Source: Brachypodius melanocephalos
Lineage: Eukaryota; Chordata; Aves; Passeriformes; Pycnonotidae
Direction of reading: 5' to 3'
DNA: 64,000 nt
NCBI GenBank assembly: GCA_013398615.1
Contig: VZSR01002092.1
Coordinates: forward strand, 758,109-822,108
Shown here one piece after another: positions 11,001-26,000 of the stretch. Numbering within the stretch: position 1 is the stretch's first letter; the number at the start of each line of letters is the position of its first letter. Position numbers and translations under genes: made by a program. The notes under the pieces are model-generated. The model saw nothing but the letters and a program-made list of their open reading frames with translations, did no database searches and was not told the DNA's origin.

Positions 11001-14000
11001 AGCCCAGCTGGATGCAGATGTCCACCCAGACCTGTCAGCGGGTGTATCGAATGAATACTCTTGTTCGTTCTTACGCTTGTACGGCTGCTGTTCTGAGAAC
11101 CTTGAAGCTTCATTCCCAGAACCATTTGAGTTCCCTGAGAGAGGTTTTCTGTTTTGCCAGTGATTTTCACTCTGGTCTCCATACATGAAACCACTTCGGC
11201 CACGGCCACCTCGGCCACACTGACCTCTCCCTCGATTCGGAATCCAACCTGAACCAAAGTTTTTATTCCAAGACTGTCCTGCACTGTCATGTTCTTCCCA
11301 ATGTGGTTTCTCTCTCTCTCTGTTCCTGACTTCGGGAACAGAGTTTATCCTCTCCATTACCCAATCTGGACAATCATTCTTCTGCTTATCTGAAGAACAC
11401 TGATCATCATTGTTTTTTTCTGTATTATTGTCCTTCTCTCTTTTAAGATTTTCATTCTGTTTCTCTTGATCGCTTCTTCTGTATCGATCATTTCCTCTGG
11501 GACTCCTCCAGCTGTCATTTGCCCATCGCTCTTTCCATCGAGGTGAATGACCTTCCCTCTCATTTCTAGAGAATGAAGAACCTTTATTTCTAGTCCTAGA
11601 TCGTGATCTTGATCTAGAGCGTGACTTTGACCTAGACCACCTTCTGTTTCTTCTTTCTCTGTCACGATCTCTTCTTTGATTATCTCTATCACTGCTTCGA
11701 GACCTAGATTTTCGCCTTGGAGATGAATCCTTAGTTCCTGATCGAGAAGGTGATCTCCTGCTTTCCCTTTTGGGAGATCGAGATGGTGTTTTTCTCTCAT
11801 CTCTGAGTGTGTCTCTCTTTGGAGAGCAAGATAAGGATCTCCTTCCCTCCCTCACAGTTACTTTCTTGGGTGATCGTGAGCTCCTGTCTCCAGTTGTCTC
11901 CCTTTTAGGTGATGGTGATTGAGATTTCCTGCCCTCTCTCCCAGAAGGAGACCAAGTTGTTGATGGAGAGTGAAATCTAGATCTTCTAGTTCGAGCCTTT
12001 TTCTCTTTTTTGAGCTCTGGCTGGCACTCTCTCTCTTGAGGAACAGTTTCATCTTTTTCATCAGCACCTGATGTAGTGTTTTCCATGTCACACTGTAAGG
12101 AGTTCACTTCTCCTTGCTCTATACTTTCAGGTGGTGGTAACTGCTCAATCTTAGGTTCATTCTGGTCACTGCAAAATGAGTCACAGTCCATTGGTATCAT
12201 TTCATTGTTATCTTCACCAAAATGTTTATGTTCAGCGTTTACTGGGGGTGACTCTGAAGTTCCACCCTCTTCACTTTCTGAAATGGTGCTCTCTTTTAAG
12301 GGTTGTTCTGATGTACTGTCCATAGAAATACTGTGTATTAATGCATCTGGTTCTTCATCTTGAACAGGTTTTGTATTTGCACAGTCTACTACTGGTTTTA
12401 GTTCAGTCTCAGAATTATCTGTTTCCATGGCTTCAGGATGCTCAGGCAATTCACTTCTGGGGCTCTCTAATGGCTGATCTTTACCCAAAGGTTCCAGATG
12501 TTCCAACAATTCATTTTCTGGACTGGCTATGGGTTGATCTACTTTTGTCAAAGTTTCTGTGTTCTCCATTAATTCTATTTGAGAACTACATGATGTCTGA
12601 TCTACTTCTTCAGAAGTTGCATGGTCACATATGTCATCTTTGGGACTAGCTACTGTTTCCACTTGTTCAAGAGTATTTTCACAATTGTCCTGATTGGCAA
12701 GATCTACATTTTTTTCAGTAACATCTTTTACTTCGAATTCCTGACTTTCACTTCCTGAAGTTAGTACTGGGGGTTCTTGGAGAGAAAAACTTACATCTGC
12801 ATTGCTTGAAGAATCTTCATCTCTGTCACATTCTCCTGTGGTTTCCTCAATTTCTGCATGCTCACTACAGCTTTCCAATCCATTAGCAGATTCTGTTTCC
12901 ACATTATTCTTTTGTGGGAGGCTTGCATTATTGCTTTCATTATCTGACTGGTGGTCTTTATCTAAAGTTAGGACTGCTTCAGGCTCAGCAATGTCATCAT
13001 CTTCCACTGAGCCACAGGGTGACTTTTCAGAACGTGCAGAACTTCTCAGTTTTTTTTTAACTGCAGGTGTTTGTTGTTTAACTGCTCTTTTAGACTTGCG
13101 TTTTGGAGGAGCATTCTCTGCTTCTGAATGAGTTTTATTCAGAGGTGGGTTACTGCTATCAGGGGCACTGCAAGCAGAACTGCTTGATCGAGGGGAGCTC
13201 CGAGACTGACTCAGAGCCTCGTTTTTGCTGTTTCGTGCAGACCTTCTTGTAGGAGTAGTAGTAACTGATTTCCTCCTACTTCCTCTAGTGCCAGATGAAC
13301 CAGAAGCTTCCTTTTTCTCTTCTCCTTCTTGGGTACATGCAACAGCATATCCTTTGCCTAAAGATTCTAATAAAAACAGAAGACATTAAGATTTGATAAT
13401 AACCATTTATCTGAACATATTTAAGAACATAAAAGGGCCTTTTGTAGTATAACAGATATCCCCAAATAGCACAATTTAAGATTTAGTATGAAATACTGCC
13501 ACAGCTTTTTTTCTTTTTAAATGAAAACTGGTTGTTTTAAAGAACAGAATCAAGGTAGAGCGACACATCAGACATCTGAACACGCACTTCAGAAGCAGTG
13601 CTGGCATGGCCACATGGACAGTGATAGCATGCACAGTGAAACTGTTATTGACACAGCTGCTCAAAGACAGTCAGCATTTAAGCTGTTAGAAAAGTAGTGA
13701 ATTAACCACACAACACTGTTAGCATATAGCAGTCCCTGTCACTGTAACACAGGCCTGTTGACAGTGAAGCTCAATACCAGAGAAAGGGACATTTTCCAAC
13801 GGCCTCCAGTGGATGATCACATGTGCAGCTGTTGATCAGACACAGCAATGACAGTGCAAACATTCACCAGCAGTCATAGGGCAAACTGAACTTAAACTCT
13901 GCCACAAAACCCAAGGTGCCTGCAGCCTAAAATGCATAAAAAAAACCCAAAAGCTCTACAAAGAATGACTAAGGCACACCTTAGCAAGCAGCTCAGCTCG

Positions 14001-17000
14001 TCTTGATACTGCACTAATTTCATGCCATCTACCATTCCACAAAAGTCTTGTTAGGGAAGCTAAGGGTTATATTCACTGCACAGGGAAGACTGAACTGTCA
14101 CTACCTATGAAAGCTTCTGGTAGACAGCTCAGGAATTAAAGAGTAATGGTAATTAAGTAAATATACTTCAATGTAATACTTCAGAACTAAATTAATTTCT
14201 TGGGATATCCATTAATTTGTTTCACATTTTGTGTAGATTTCAGGAAGCATCAAGAATGTGGTGTTTAAATGAATTATTTTACAGCTTCAATTTCATACAC
14301 AAATAATGCAAACTAACTAAGATTAATTGCTATGAATTTTGCAATGAATCTCACATCACAAACGTGATTTTAACTCTGTACATTATTTCCCATGCTTTTG
14401 CTACACTAAAATATTTGTCTAATGTAATCACAAACAGATTTTATAAAAGTAAGATTGGAATAAGAAAAGTAAGTAACAGTAAAAAAGCCTCTTTCTACCA
14501 CTTAATATTTTGTTAGCAGGAAAAAAAAAACCTATCACTGTATTAAATGCAAACAATATTCTCAGAGAATGTATTCCATAACCACCTTGGTAGCCTTTAA
14601 AAGAGCACAGGACTATAATCACATCATCTGACCTTCCTTGCAAACACACAATAATCTGCTTGAACATGAAAAAAAAAAAAAAAAACCAAACCAGAATGGT
14701 TCTCGGTTTTGCAAGTCCAATGATAAGTAATCACTTGAGAAAATGAAAACCAACATCAACTGTATAAAAGGTACCATGTATTTAAAAGAATATAACATGA
14801 TGGTGAAGAACTTCCAAAGGAATTTCAGGTGACTGACACTATTTCGGGTACCTACTCTAACAGTCTCACTAATTATTTTGTTACAAAGTGACTTTACAGT
14901 GGTTAACCAGCACTTACTCAGCAACAGGTGGCTGTCTCAGACTAATTATGTCTTCAAACCTATTACAATAGTCAGGAAATCACGTCAGATGTTACATGAC
15001 ATTTCAAATTTTAATATCTGTGATAATTTTCTTCAAGGGAGAAGAAATCATCTTGCAATAATAAAAAACCCCAGCAGAATACAAGTGGAATGTGGGAATC
15101 TGAACAAAATTAAAAGGCAAGTTATTTTTCTAGCACATTCAAAATCTACACGGGAAGCACAAACCCTTTTTAGCATGCCCTACTACTTGTAAAATTTTAA
15201 CAGGAAAGCTTCACAAGCTTTGGACTTGGACCAAATAAAAGGCATTTCAGCTCACTGACTCTTTATAGAAAAATATTTTAATCACACAAAAACTGCATAA
15301 TGCCAGTATAAATTATAGTGGTATTTGTAGATTCACTAATACGTTTTCAGGTCAAGTTAGTAAAAAAGACTATTTAATGGTAACAGTGTACAAAAACTGC
15401 ACCAGCTACAGAGATGATTCCGACACCACAGTTATATGGTAGTTATATTGATATTTGTATGCCTCCTTGTACAACCCTGGAAGTTACTAACAGCTGTTAC
15501 TCTGATGAAAACTGTATACTTTAGGTGGGACCAAAAGTTGAGAGGAGTGTAAAAAGAAAACAAAAAATGCTTATGCTATGATCTTTTAGACACAATTTAG
15601 TAAAAAATGCAAGACCAGTTTGCATTTTTTTTGAATGCATCTATTTTCTTTATTCTCTTTTTCTCCACCTTTTAAAAATTCCTTTTATATATATATTTGT
15701 CATACATCTCTAACAGTATTCAGATGAAGTTTCTCTTTACCTTCGTCTTGACCTTTTCTTATGTATGTCATCCTTTTACTCAGATGCTATATGAAAACTG
15801 AATGGGGAAGGAACACTCACTCAACAGAACGTGACTAAAATCCTCCAGGGACATCTTCATATCCACCACTCCCTGATTTTACCAGAAAATTTTAAGACTC
15901 TTACTTCCTGCATGCTCCTTATCAATAGAAGGTATTTAAATAAAAAGTGATGACTTAAAACTGAATATTCAAACAGTGTAGTATGTTTGCACTAATCTTA
16001 AAATTCAATCTTTGTCCACAGTACAAGTATCAAAATTCTAATCAAGACAACTGAAAAACGTCTGTCCTAAATATAATTTTTGAATGCTTCTGGTGCATCC
16101 TAACAAAAAAGCCTGATTATTGAACTAGAAAGGCAGACAGGGAGGTCAAGAGGTACGAGGTAACATGTGTACTACTAGAAGCAAAATGGTTAAGGATCAG
16201 TTCCATTGCACTGTCAAACATCAGAGACTGAGGAAGCAGCCTATCCATTTTTCACTGGGAAATGTGGAGTTGAAATACATACCTTTAAAAGGAATAAAAA
16301 ATATGAATGCAACTTTTTCATGATCCTTTTACTACTTAATTCCTTCCAGCAATTTACTTCCAAACAATTTTTGTAAGCCAGGAGAGCCAAATCTGTCCTA
16401 TCTCTTTGCCTACTAGACAAGTGAAAGTGTGTGATTCCCAATTCAAAGCAGGTATAAACTCTAGCCTTAAGAAACACGATTCCTTTGTTTCCACTTTTTT
16501 GAACTTGTGCAGCTTTTTGGAAGAGAGTCTACATGCTTGCTGAGTATGGAGACAGAGGCTGCTAAAGTAACTGGAGGAAGGCAATTCCTTCCTTGTCTTG
16601 TCTTCCGCTGCTTTCCTGACAGACCATGGAGCTCCAGTATTCTTGCAAGGTTATGCCCTGTAGAGCTTGTAGGCAAACTGAAAGAGATGCATACACTCCA
16701 CTGCTTCCTGACTGAGGTTCTTCTCCATCAGAAGAGTTTGTTCCTCACACTGCACAATATACCTCTCAAATACGCCATTCATAATGCATCAAAATAAGAT
16801 TTATCCTTGAAAAATGGGTAATGAAGAAAGAAGAGCATGAATGGAAAAAATGTTGCATTAAGAAATAGAATTAAGTTACATAAATACTTATTAATTTAAT
16901 CTTCAAAAGAATTAAGTTATACCAGCTTTGGGGTGGATGATGCATGTTCAGTATTCCAATTTCAGAAATTAAGTAGCTGACTTGGAATTAGTACCAAACT

Positions 17001-20000
17001 GCATCAAAACAGACTTTTTCCCTGTTAAATATAACTGACTCTGTTTGATTTCTGATAATTATATTTTAACAATACTCCACGTGAGCTATAAATAAAACTT
17101 ACAAAAAAAAAGTTTACCAAAGTTTTCCAAAGGCCTGATATTTGTTGGAAGAACTCTTCTAGCCACTGCAGAAGAAGTGAGAAGAAAGGTCTCAGCTTCA
17201 GCTCCGTAAGATATTAAAGGAACACTGCAAAGTAAAAGCAAAAGCAGTAACATTAGTTGTTTTAGCTGTTTGCAGCAAGTCTTGGAAACAATGCACAAAA
17301 CCAAAGACCCATTAGACAACTACAATGCTTTCAACTTCATCACAGCTTGAGAGAAACACAAAGCTGACAGTGAACAAAACTTTCCTTATCATATTTAATT
17401 TCAGGTTAATTTTACCTGCTTAATCTATTAAAACTGTTTGAACAAGGTATGTTATGTTAAAGCAATATACGTCTGGCTTTCTATAAAGTCAATCATACAA
17501 CAGTAATAGCCAGTAATGGAAATAAGGGTCTGAGTGCTGATTTAGTACTGCAGCAAAACAGCAACCTTTTCTGCAGAAAAATGAGAAATAGTCTACATGA
17601 GAATTTAGAAAAGGCTCTTTTTTTTTCTTCATACAAAAAAGAAATATATGCTTATTCAGACTCCCTCAGCAAACCTTGGGCAAAAACAGAGTTTAGCTAG
17701 AGATCTACAATTTTGCATTATCACTGAGTTGGAATAAAATTTCTCCTAAGAAAATGTACATGTAATAAATTTTAATTTATTATTTCAATCCTAGATGCAA
17801 TTTTTTATTATAATTACAAAACTCTTCCCTTCCTATTTTAAATTTAGTCTTTGGTTTTATATGAAAGAGAGCAAAGATATGTAGTGAAATGAAGATCATA
17901 GAATTAACTTCTTATTATGTTATTTTAAAATCAGTTATTTTTACTGTTCTGCTTTATACTCACAAAGATATCCTAAAGGCATGTTTTAACACACATCTGC
18001 TCTGACAAAAAAATCCCATAGAATTATTTTATGTTCTCTATTTCACTTGATACAACTCCTGCTAGGTCTTTTCAGATGCAAACACAATTTTTTTCATAAA
18101 TGATTACAGAAAAAGTAACCAGAACCAACCCATGAAATTAGGGTGCAGGGTTGTGTGGGGAATCAGAACCAGATTGATGTTAAAGCAAACATAGTCTGAT
18201 ATCTAGGGACAGAAATAATTTTAAAAGCTCATTGAATATTAGCTTCCAAATAGAAAATACATTCAAGCTCAACTATTAAGATGCACAAGTCAGTAGAGTT
18301 ACTATGCTTGTCATATATACCAAAAAAGTATTAAGACATACAGAAAAGAATCTATTGATATAAAAACATCAGGCAGCAAATACACAGAAATTTAACAAGT
18401 TAAATGCAAACACTATTTAGTTTCATGGAAATGATATTATATCTGAGGAGCAATTTGAATTAATCAAACTCCAAACGTGAAGTATGAAGATCCACTATGA
18501 ATCCAAAACACAGACCTTTCAACTCTAGCAATCACAGATGAACAGGACAATTCCAGTTCTTGTCTCTTCTGTCTGATCCCTGCATTGACTTCTGTGAACT
18601 CTGTACTGAAAGACAAATTTCATACAAGAAGTTATAAAAAGTAACTTTGTAATATGACAATTTGGTATTTCAGTAATTGCTCCCACCAATGACTTTAATT
18701 TAACAGTATTAGAACTTTCAACAGTCATGATTAAACTATGCATTGGTTATTGCTTACAGGAAAAACACAGTCACAGCAAACATAAAAGAAGTCCTAAATA
18801 AATAAAAGAAGATGGAATGGAAAATAGATGAAACGTGTCTGCTGGGGAGTTGAAGGATGGAGAAACTTCGCATCCTTGACAAATAAATCCTGTTGCATTG
18901 CATGGCAAAAAGTTCATCTTTTAGAGACTGTCAAAACCATAGAAACATAGTACTTTTTTATTGTGCCATATTATCCAAATAACATTCTTTTACACAGCTC
19001 TTTTTCTTCCATCCATTCAATGAACAATTTTTTTATACACTCATTCTTAAGCATTAGGCTTAATTAAGTATTTTGCTTAATGCAAAATTGCTTCATGGGT
19101 GTTCAAAGTATTCCTCTTGGAAGCAAAGAACAACAACAAAGAAGACTGTTTCTTATACAAACCAGGATATTTACCATTAACTGTTTTGGTAACTGCTGTT
19201 GTAATAACAGGGCTAAGCCTTTCCTATCCAAGGCTACAATTCAGCAGGGAATTGAACATGAACTAAAAATAAAACTCTTATTAAATCAATGAGACTAAAA
19301 TGCTTAAGTGTGTGCTTCTGATGCTGAACACATGACAGAAATTGTGGTGTGCCCTTAACAGCACTCATTTAAAATGTTTGTGTTTATCTTTTAACTGCTC
19401 TTCATCAATGAATTAATACTCTGGCAATCTTCAAAATATGTCAAGGCAACATACATATAGGTGGGAGTAGAAGGAAGTTCAGAATCTACAATACAGTAAC
19501 CTATCAATTTATACAAAGCACTAGTACACACTAACCAGTCATTTCTACAGCTAAAAAAGGATTCTTCACTGCTACCACCAGCCAGAAGTGTGCTGAAGAA
19601 ATTAGTTCTGATGCACTCATTCCAGCAGGTCTGTCTTCTGGGCTACACAAAAAATAAATTATGAATTAAAGACATCCAAAATAAAATAATTAACACTAAA
19701 TACATGAAGATGCACTGAAATTAAATTAGCAAGACTTTAGCTCATATAAAGCAGACACCATAATAGCTCTGTAGGTATATGAAGAGATTTACAGTTACAG
19801 CAAACAAATTTTCTCTATTCAGTCTCTAAATTTTCAAAAAATGCTCTTTGCAGATAAACTTCACATTTATATAAAGCAAAATCTTTAATGCTCCACATAG
19901 ACATTATGAATAAATAAGCCTGATTTTCACTATTGCACAATTCTGCTCCCTAATGCACCACAGTAAGTACAGCTCAAGCACCTTCACACCCCTGCTCAGC

Positions 20001-23000
20001 ACTTCACCAAATATTTTATTTCAAGTAACAAGAAAACCTAATGAGGGTAGCTGGGATTCTCCTTTGCCCTCAGGTAGCATTATGGAATTGAAGCTTGTCT
20101 GGTGTGTCTGGTTCCTGGGCCCTCACACAGAGGCGCAATACTCAGAACCCACTTTGTATTTCCAAAGACAGCACCACCAATTTATGTTGCTAACACGGCC
20201 CAGCCACGAGCTGCCGTTTGCAGGCGTGCAGGGAGCTCTGCTGCTGGGCACTGCACTGGCTGCAGGGCAAAAACCAAACACAAACCCCAACAACAAACCA
20301 GCAATAGTCCTCCAGATACTCTTCCCACACTAACACTGATCTACCATTAAGTCCTGTCTTTCCAGTTCAAAACCCCTTCAATGCAGTGCAAGGTACTTTA
20401 GGTTTTCAGGGCAACAGAACCCAAATTTCCAAATACCTGACTTAGAAGGGGCAAACTGGAGCTAACAACATCCCTGACAACTATGGTGTAATGAGCGCCA
20501 AACAGAAGTTACAGCTCTGGCTATCAGCTCCTGAAAATAGCCAGGATGTGCTCCACACCACATGAAACAAAGCAGGAACCAAAACATGGACTTAAACATA
20601 GCTTTTCCTCCAAATATTCAAACTTCAGGTTAAGACAGAACGATGGCAGATGATGGCATTTACACTTCAGAATTAAATTTATGGCCTAAACCTTTTTCAC
20701 ACACATTCATTTACAGGTACAACTATGATTAAGAAAGCACTGATCAAAAACTTGTGTCTCAGTATTTTCGAAAGGAGGGATGGTAGAAATCAAACAAGAG
20801 AGCCTTTACAGCTCCTTATAAATCTGGCATCTGGTGATTCTGTGTTTATAGGCTAAGACTTATGAACAACAAACCTAAAAACAAACCTTCTTGACAGAAA
20901 TCTCACATTTTAAAAAAACCCAACTTGATGCAAACCATAATGTCTATAGCAGAATCACATAAATTACTTGGTTGATTATATCTATATATTTCATAGAAAC
21001 TAATGAAAACCTTCATAAAATTGTGCTTGGCTGACAGCTTGTACATTAAACCATCTTCCTTTGGTGAAGATGGATTAAAACAGGGTTCAGGACCTTTTAA
21101 TGTAACATCCTCATCTAAATGAAATGAATTCACCACCACAAAATTAAGTTTAATCTGAGAAAGAAGCTCATATAACCTAGCACTGTATTCTAATTACTTC
21201 AAGACAAAAAGAGACAAAATAAAGCTTGAATTATACCAAAATTAACAAATAGAAGTTAACCTTGAAAATAAGCAGGAAGGTAGTCTTAAAAATACTCTAA
21301 TGAAAGAAAGCATTTACAAATGTTTCATTATCAGAACCAACCTTGTTCATCCTCACAGAGAAAGCTTTCTTCTTTTGTTTGTCATACAAAATATTACCTG
21401 TGGAACAAGGAACGAAGCTTTGATCTTAACTTTAGAATATTATTTCTTGATTGTTCATCAAAATCATTAATGCAATGAGAGGTTAACAACATGTGCATCT
21501 TTACAACGCTTACATACAAACTGAGAAGGATGAAAATGCACACACCCTCACAGTAGCTTTTTAGACCAAGCAGTTTTTACCTCTTCAGATATTTGCTTCA
21601 TTTCTTAAGTTATGAATAGACTTATCAAAAAACTTCTATTGAATAAGCCCCTCACAGCAGCAACCCCAGCACACAGCTAAGTGCTGCTTGTGTTTCAACT
21701 CTCACCAAAAAACTTGCGTGAATAATAGCTAGCCATTAGCTGTTCCCCAGCTGCCTGATGCAGAAAATTACTTGAGGCTGAAACCACATCCATTTGACTT
21801 GTGACTGAAACTGAAGAGGCAGTTTTCCACTAATATAAAACCAGGAATTTCATATACCGCAATTTTGTTCTAGAAGTTCCACACTTCTACTACTTGGAAT
21901 TTGGGTTTTATATACAAATGTAAGCAGTTTTAAAAAGTAAATTGGCTCATCAAGAAAATTCTAGAATTCCTTAATAAAACACAGCATTCTGGCAAATACC
22001 AACTTACCGTATTTTTTCTTCACAATTCTGCTTAATTTTGCTGCTACTGGCCCTCTGTCTGGACATACAGCTCTCCTGCAAGATCAAAAAAAGACATTAA
22101 AAAAGCAGCTTCTAGGCACATCCAAACAAAATCCTCTCCTATTTGAAAGTGTTTTTATTTTATGCACATAAACCAAGTTCTAACTGCTTCAAAACCTAAA
22201 CTTGCACCACAAATATTGCCTTCCATATATTAAAAGCCACAGTGCTTCAAACAGCTTAGACAGAAAAAAAAAGAAAACCAATTTACACAATAATTAATAT
22301 CGTGTATTAAATCAAAATGCCCAATTTTGTTTGATTTCATGGCAACATGTGAAAGATGTTATAACCTACTTCCTTTTAAGAATATCAGTTAGTGTTGATT
22401 CAGAATGGTGAATCTTATTTTCTTATGACTTAAAAAGCTAATTTACCTCCAGTTATCTTTGCTGTAGTGAAGTCTGCTTCACATTAAACCTCAAGACTGT
22501 ATTTTTCTCACGTTCCATTAAACACTGACTTTAGATAGGCACTATTTAGGAAAATTCACCAGTGTAATCCTGAGCTTCCCCTTATACAATACAGCAACAA
22601 GATAAAGCTTGCCAAAACAGAGATGTTATTTCCGTATAACAACAGAAATATTCCGTCTCAAGCTTGCTATAATAAAATCAGCCGTTAACTACAACTGTTT
22701 TATAAAAGAGGAACATCACCAGTGCTTGCAAGACAAGTGGATGCTTGTTTAGATAAACAAAGAAAAAGACTTATATTGTTAAAATTTGATGCAGCCATAC
22801 TTCAAATTAATGTAAAATTTCTCAGAATTGCTTGAAAAATGCAACCTTCACAGAACTCAATGCAAGAAATACATTGCCATTTACTTCTTCCTTGCTATTT
22901 TAACTATTCAAATGAGAATTACGGCAATGATAAAAGTAAAATTAAACTATCACTCATGAAAACTAACTTATTTTAAAATAAAAATAATTTTATAAATTTT

Positions 23001-26000
23001 TCAGGCTGTACATGTTAAACCACTTGATTTTATACGTTTTGAATATTCCAATTCAAATGCTTGAAATTACACAGATGACCAACCTCACAAACCTCTTCAC
23101 ATGGCTGTAAGTTTCCTTATTGTAGGCACAGTTTTCCTCTTCCTCCTTCCTCCTTAGCTGTTTTGTAACCTGAACCTGCGTTGCAAAATAGAGTCAATCC
23201 AATCTAGAATGCCATGACACTTGGGCTTTAAATTCACAAACCCTCTTCAGGTCAATACAGAAGTTAAGCTCAAACAGAAGGACTAGAAAACATTTCACAT
23301 CTTACTTCTTTGACTTCACAGTTTGGAGACTTTTTTTCATTTGTTTTTCATAAAATAAAAAACCCTACACATTGATGTGTTATTGACAATGCCTGAGATG
23401 CATACTAAGTTCACAGGACCAAAAAAGCCCTGAACATTCAGACTGTCATGGCAAGTGTCTCAGAGCTATGCACCGGTTTCCAGTAAGAATCTATTCGCTA
23501 AGTCTTTTAAAACTAAGTTGGTTGTTCAGAATACCCAAGGTTCACCTTGGGAAAATGTTAAACTACCACTCAACTTAATATGCTTCCTCATAATTAAAAC
23601 ACACCCAATTTTCTTCTTGAGTAAAATAACCTATGTATTTTATACAACACTGAGATTTTTTCCACATCTCAAAAAACTTTTATTTCACACTGTGAAGTTG
23701 ATTCCATGGCTATATTGCAATTGTTTGCATTAGAAACTTTGTTTTTCCTCATTCCCAAAATTTGGCTTTTTAAGCAACCTTTTAACATATTAGCATTCTG
23801 ATTCTGAGTATCACAAAGAGAAAGCTGCTAATCTCCTGATAGCACCACTGGTGATGCTGACCACTGTGTTTGCATATCTTGGTACACATTCCATCTATTC
23901 CTACGGCTCCAGTGGCTCTTTTTCAGAGGACATTGTTCTCTGCCCACCTGTTTACACTGCAGTTCTGTGAACAGACAATTTGCAAACTGTATTTTGATAC
24001 AGCCTTTACACTTTTCCAAATGTAAACTCCAGTTTATTCTATTTCAACTGCTTCCTTGATTCTTCACAAATAAAGAAGACCAAATACGCAAGCACCGTTC
24101 CCTATGAGAAAGAAACATCTCTAGTTGCCAGCACCACTCCTTTACAGGTGACTGGACCTAGAGAAGTACAAGAAATGAGTAGTGGAAGCCTGTTTTCTAA
24201 ATGTCACAAAGTGCAAGACCAGCAGCTTATGAACTATTTATAAGAATAATTTAATCAGAAAATTTCCAAATTGTACATGGAATTATCAGCATCTTTCTAT
24301 ATGTATTTTTAAGATCAATTAACAGAAGAGGTTTTTTTTCCCTACTTGAGAAACTACTCTCCGTATCTACTAATATCAGTATTTTTAAGAAGAATTCAGA
24401 GCTGAAAAAAACCCCAGATTTGGGTTGAACATTTAACATTGATTCCTCTTGTCTTCATGTGTTTTTGTCTGGGAATTGGAGGCTATGAACACAGAAGATT
24501 CACCTGAGCTTAAAAAAAAATGGCAACATTGCATGATAATCGGTATAGCAGTTGTTTACAAAACCTAATTTAAAAAACACTTTGAGACCAATTACTTCTA
24601 TTCTTGGATATATCATGAACACTCAAAGACACTGGAAAGTAGCAACAACAGCTTTATCATTATTATTACTATGGTAAATACTTGCTCTGAAAAAATAATT
24701 AAGAATAATTCCTAGTTTCAAATATGTAATAGAAACATTGAAGCAGTAACTACTTTGTTAGGAAAGCTTATTTAACACAACACATTTCATACTGTATCAA
24801 TAAAAGGCTGCAGCATAACTTGGATGTTCCTACAATGGAAGTTATTTTAAATAAGTCTGGAACATACCTTTATCTGCTTATCCAATGCATCCAGCCTGCA
24901 CACTGCTTGAAATGGTCTGCGATCAATAGGACATGAAGCCTGTGTCTGAAAAATTATTTTTCTTATTACAAACTTAGTAATGAGCAAAGAGAAGCCATAA
25001 TTTTCTACACTTTTATTCACAGTTATAGTAGCTTAGAGAAGCACATAAAATCCCAATTTGTTCACAGTAAGAATGCATTTGGACATGTTATCCATACACT
25101 CAGTATTTTGTTTCATATAAGCAGATTGCTCTTTCAGGAAAAATCTAAAGGAAACAAGAATGTAACCCAGAAGTTGTGTTTAAAAAAAAGGAAAAGCATT
25201 TAACACATTTTACATCAAGTTACCCTCAGTTTCTGTTTTTTAAGTTCCCTTTAGGTAACTGATTTTTTACCAATGTGTCCTGATTTTGGCTGGGATAAAG
25301 CTTATTTTTCTTGGTAGATGGTACACTGCTCTGGACTCTTCATAAATGTAACAGCACTGAAAAGTGTAACAACATACAAAGTCCTCTATGTTTCATATTG
25401 TTGTAACATTTTACCTCTTAATTTTATTTTCAACAGGAAGTGTGTTGCAGTGTGTATCCTCCAAAACACAAAACTGATAAGGCCAAAAGCAAACAGTGCT
25501 TATAACACATTTCTTTTGTCGCAGTCATCAGATAACAGATTCCCACATGTAACATATCTAGTTTTAGAAATCAATTTTCAAGAAAAGGGAACTGAAGCCT
25601 ATTTTACCCTACTCTTTGATAGAAATTGCGATTTACTGTTTTTCCCTGATCACCTTAATGCTCTCTTATTGAGCCTGCACTACATCAGATAAAACACACA
25701 CACACACACACAGAGAATAGTAACACATAATTAACCACAGAAATGGGAAATCTCCACTGAAGCTCCACCCAAGTGGATCATGTAGTAAATCAGCTTTAAG
25801 AAAAATCAACATTGGATATTAACTTCTACTGTGAGAGAACCCTTTATTCCTTTTAATTCCAGACGTGTTTGCTGTGGGGGTGTGGCTCTTTCTTTGGTTT
25901 GGGGTTTTGTCATCATTACACCTCCACACCCACCTTAATTCCACTGGCCTTCAGAGGCTCAGTTCCCGAAACACACACCCATTCTCCAGCCCTAATTCAT

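Larger units (their letters stand above)
17225..24867 (-). other. SCAF11: SCAF11 introns 4-9, between the small exons
   Basis: Introns at 17225-18515, 18606-19535, 19643-21341, 21398-22007, 22076-23092 and 23176-24867 surround exons 5-9. All are GT-AG and AT-rich. A more GC-rich patch at about 20050-20290 stands out but matches nothing I recognise. No RNA gene or clear transposon seen. Confidence 0.8.

Noticed and set aside
10895..13131. Other frames of 77-147 codons on both strands within 10.9-13.1 kb
   Set aside because: They are shadows of the giant SCAF11 exon in other frames.
20050..20330. GC-richer patch inside a SCAF11 intron with two overlapping plus-strand frames
   Set aside because: No known repeat, splice pattern or protein motif was recognised. 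It may be an old insertion, but I cannot support a call.
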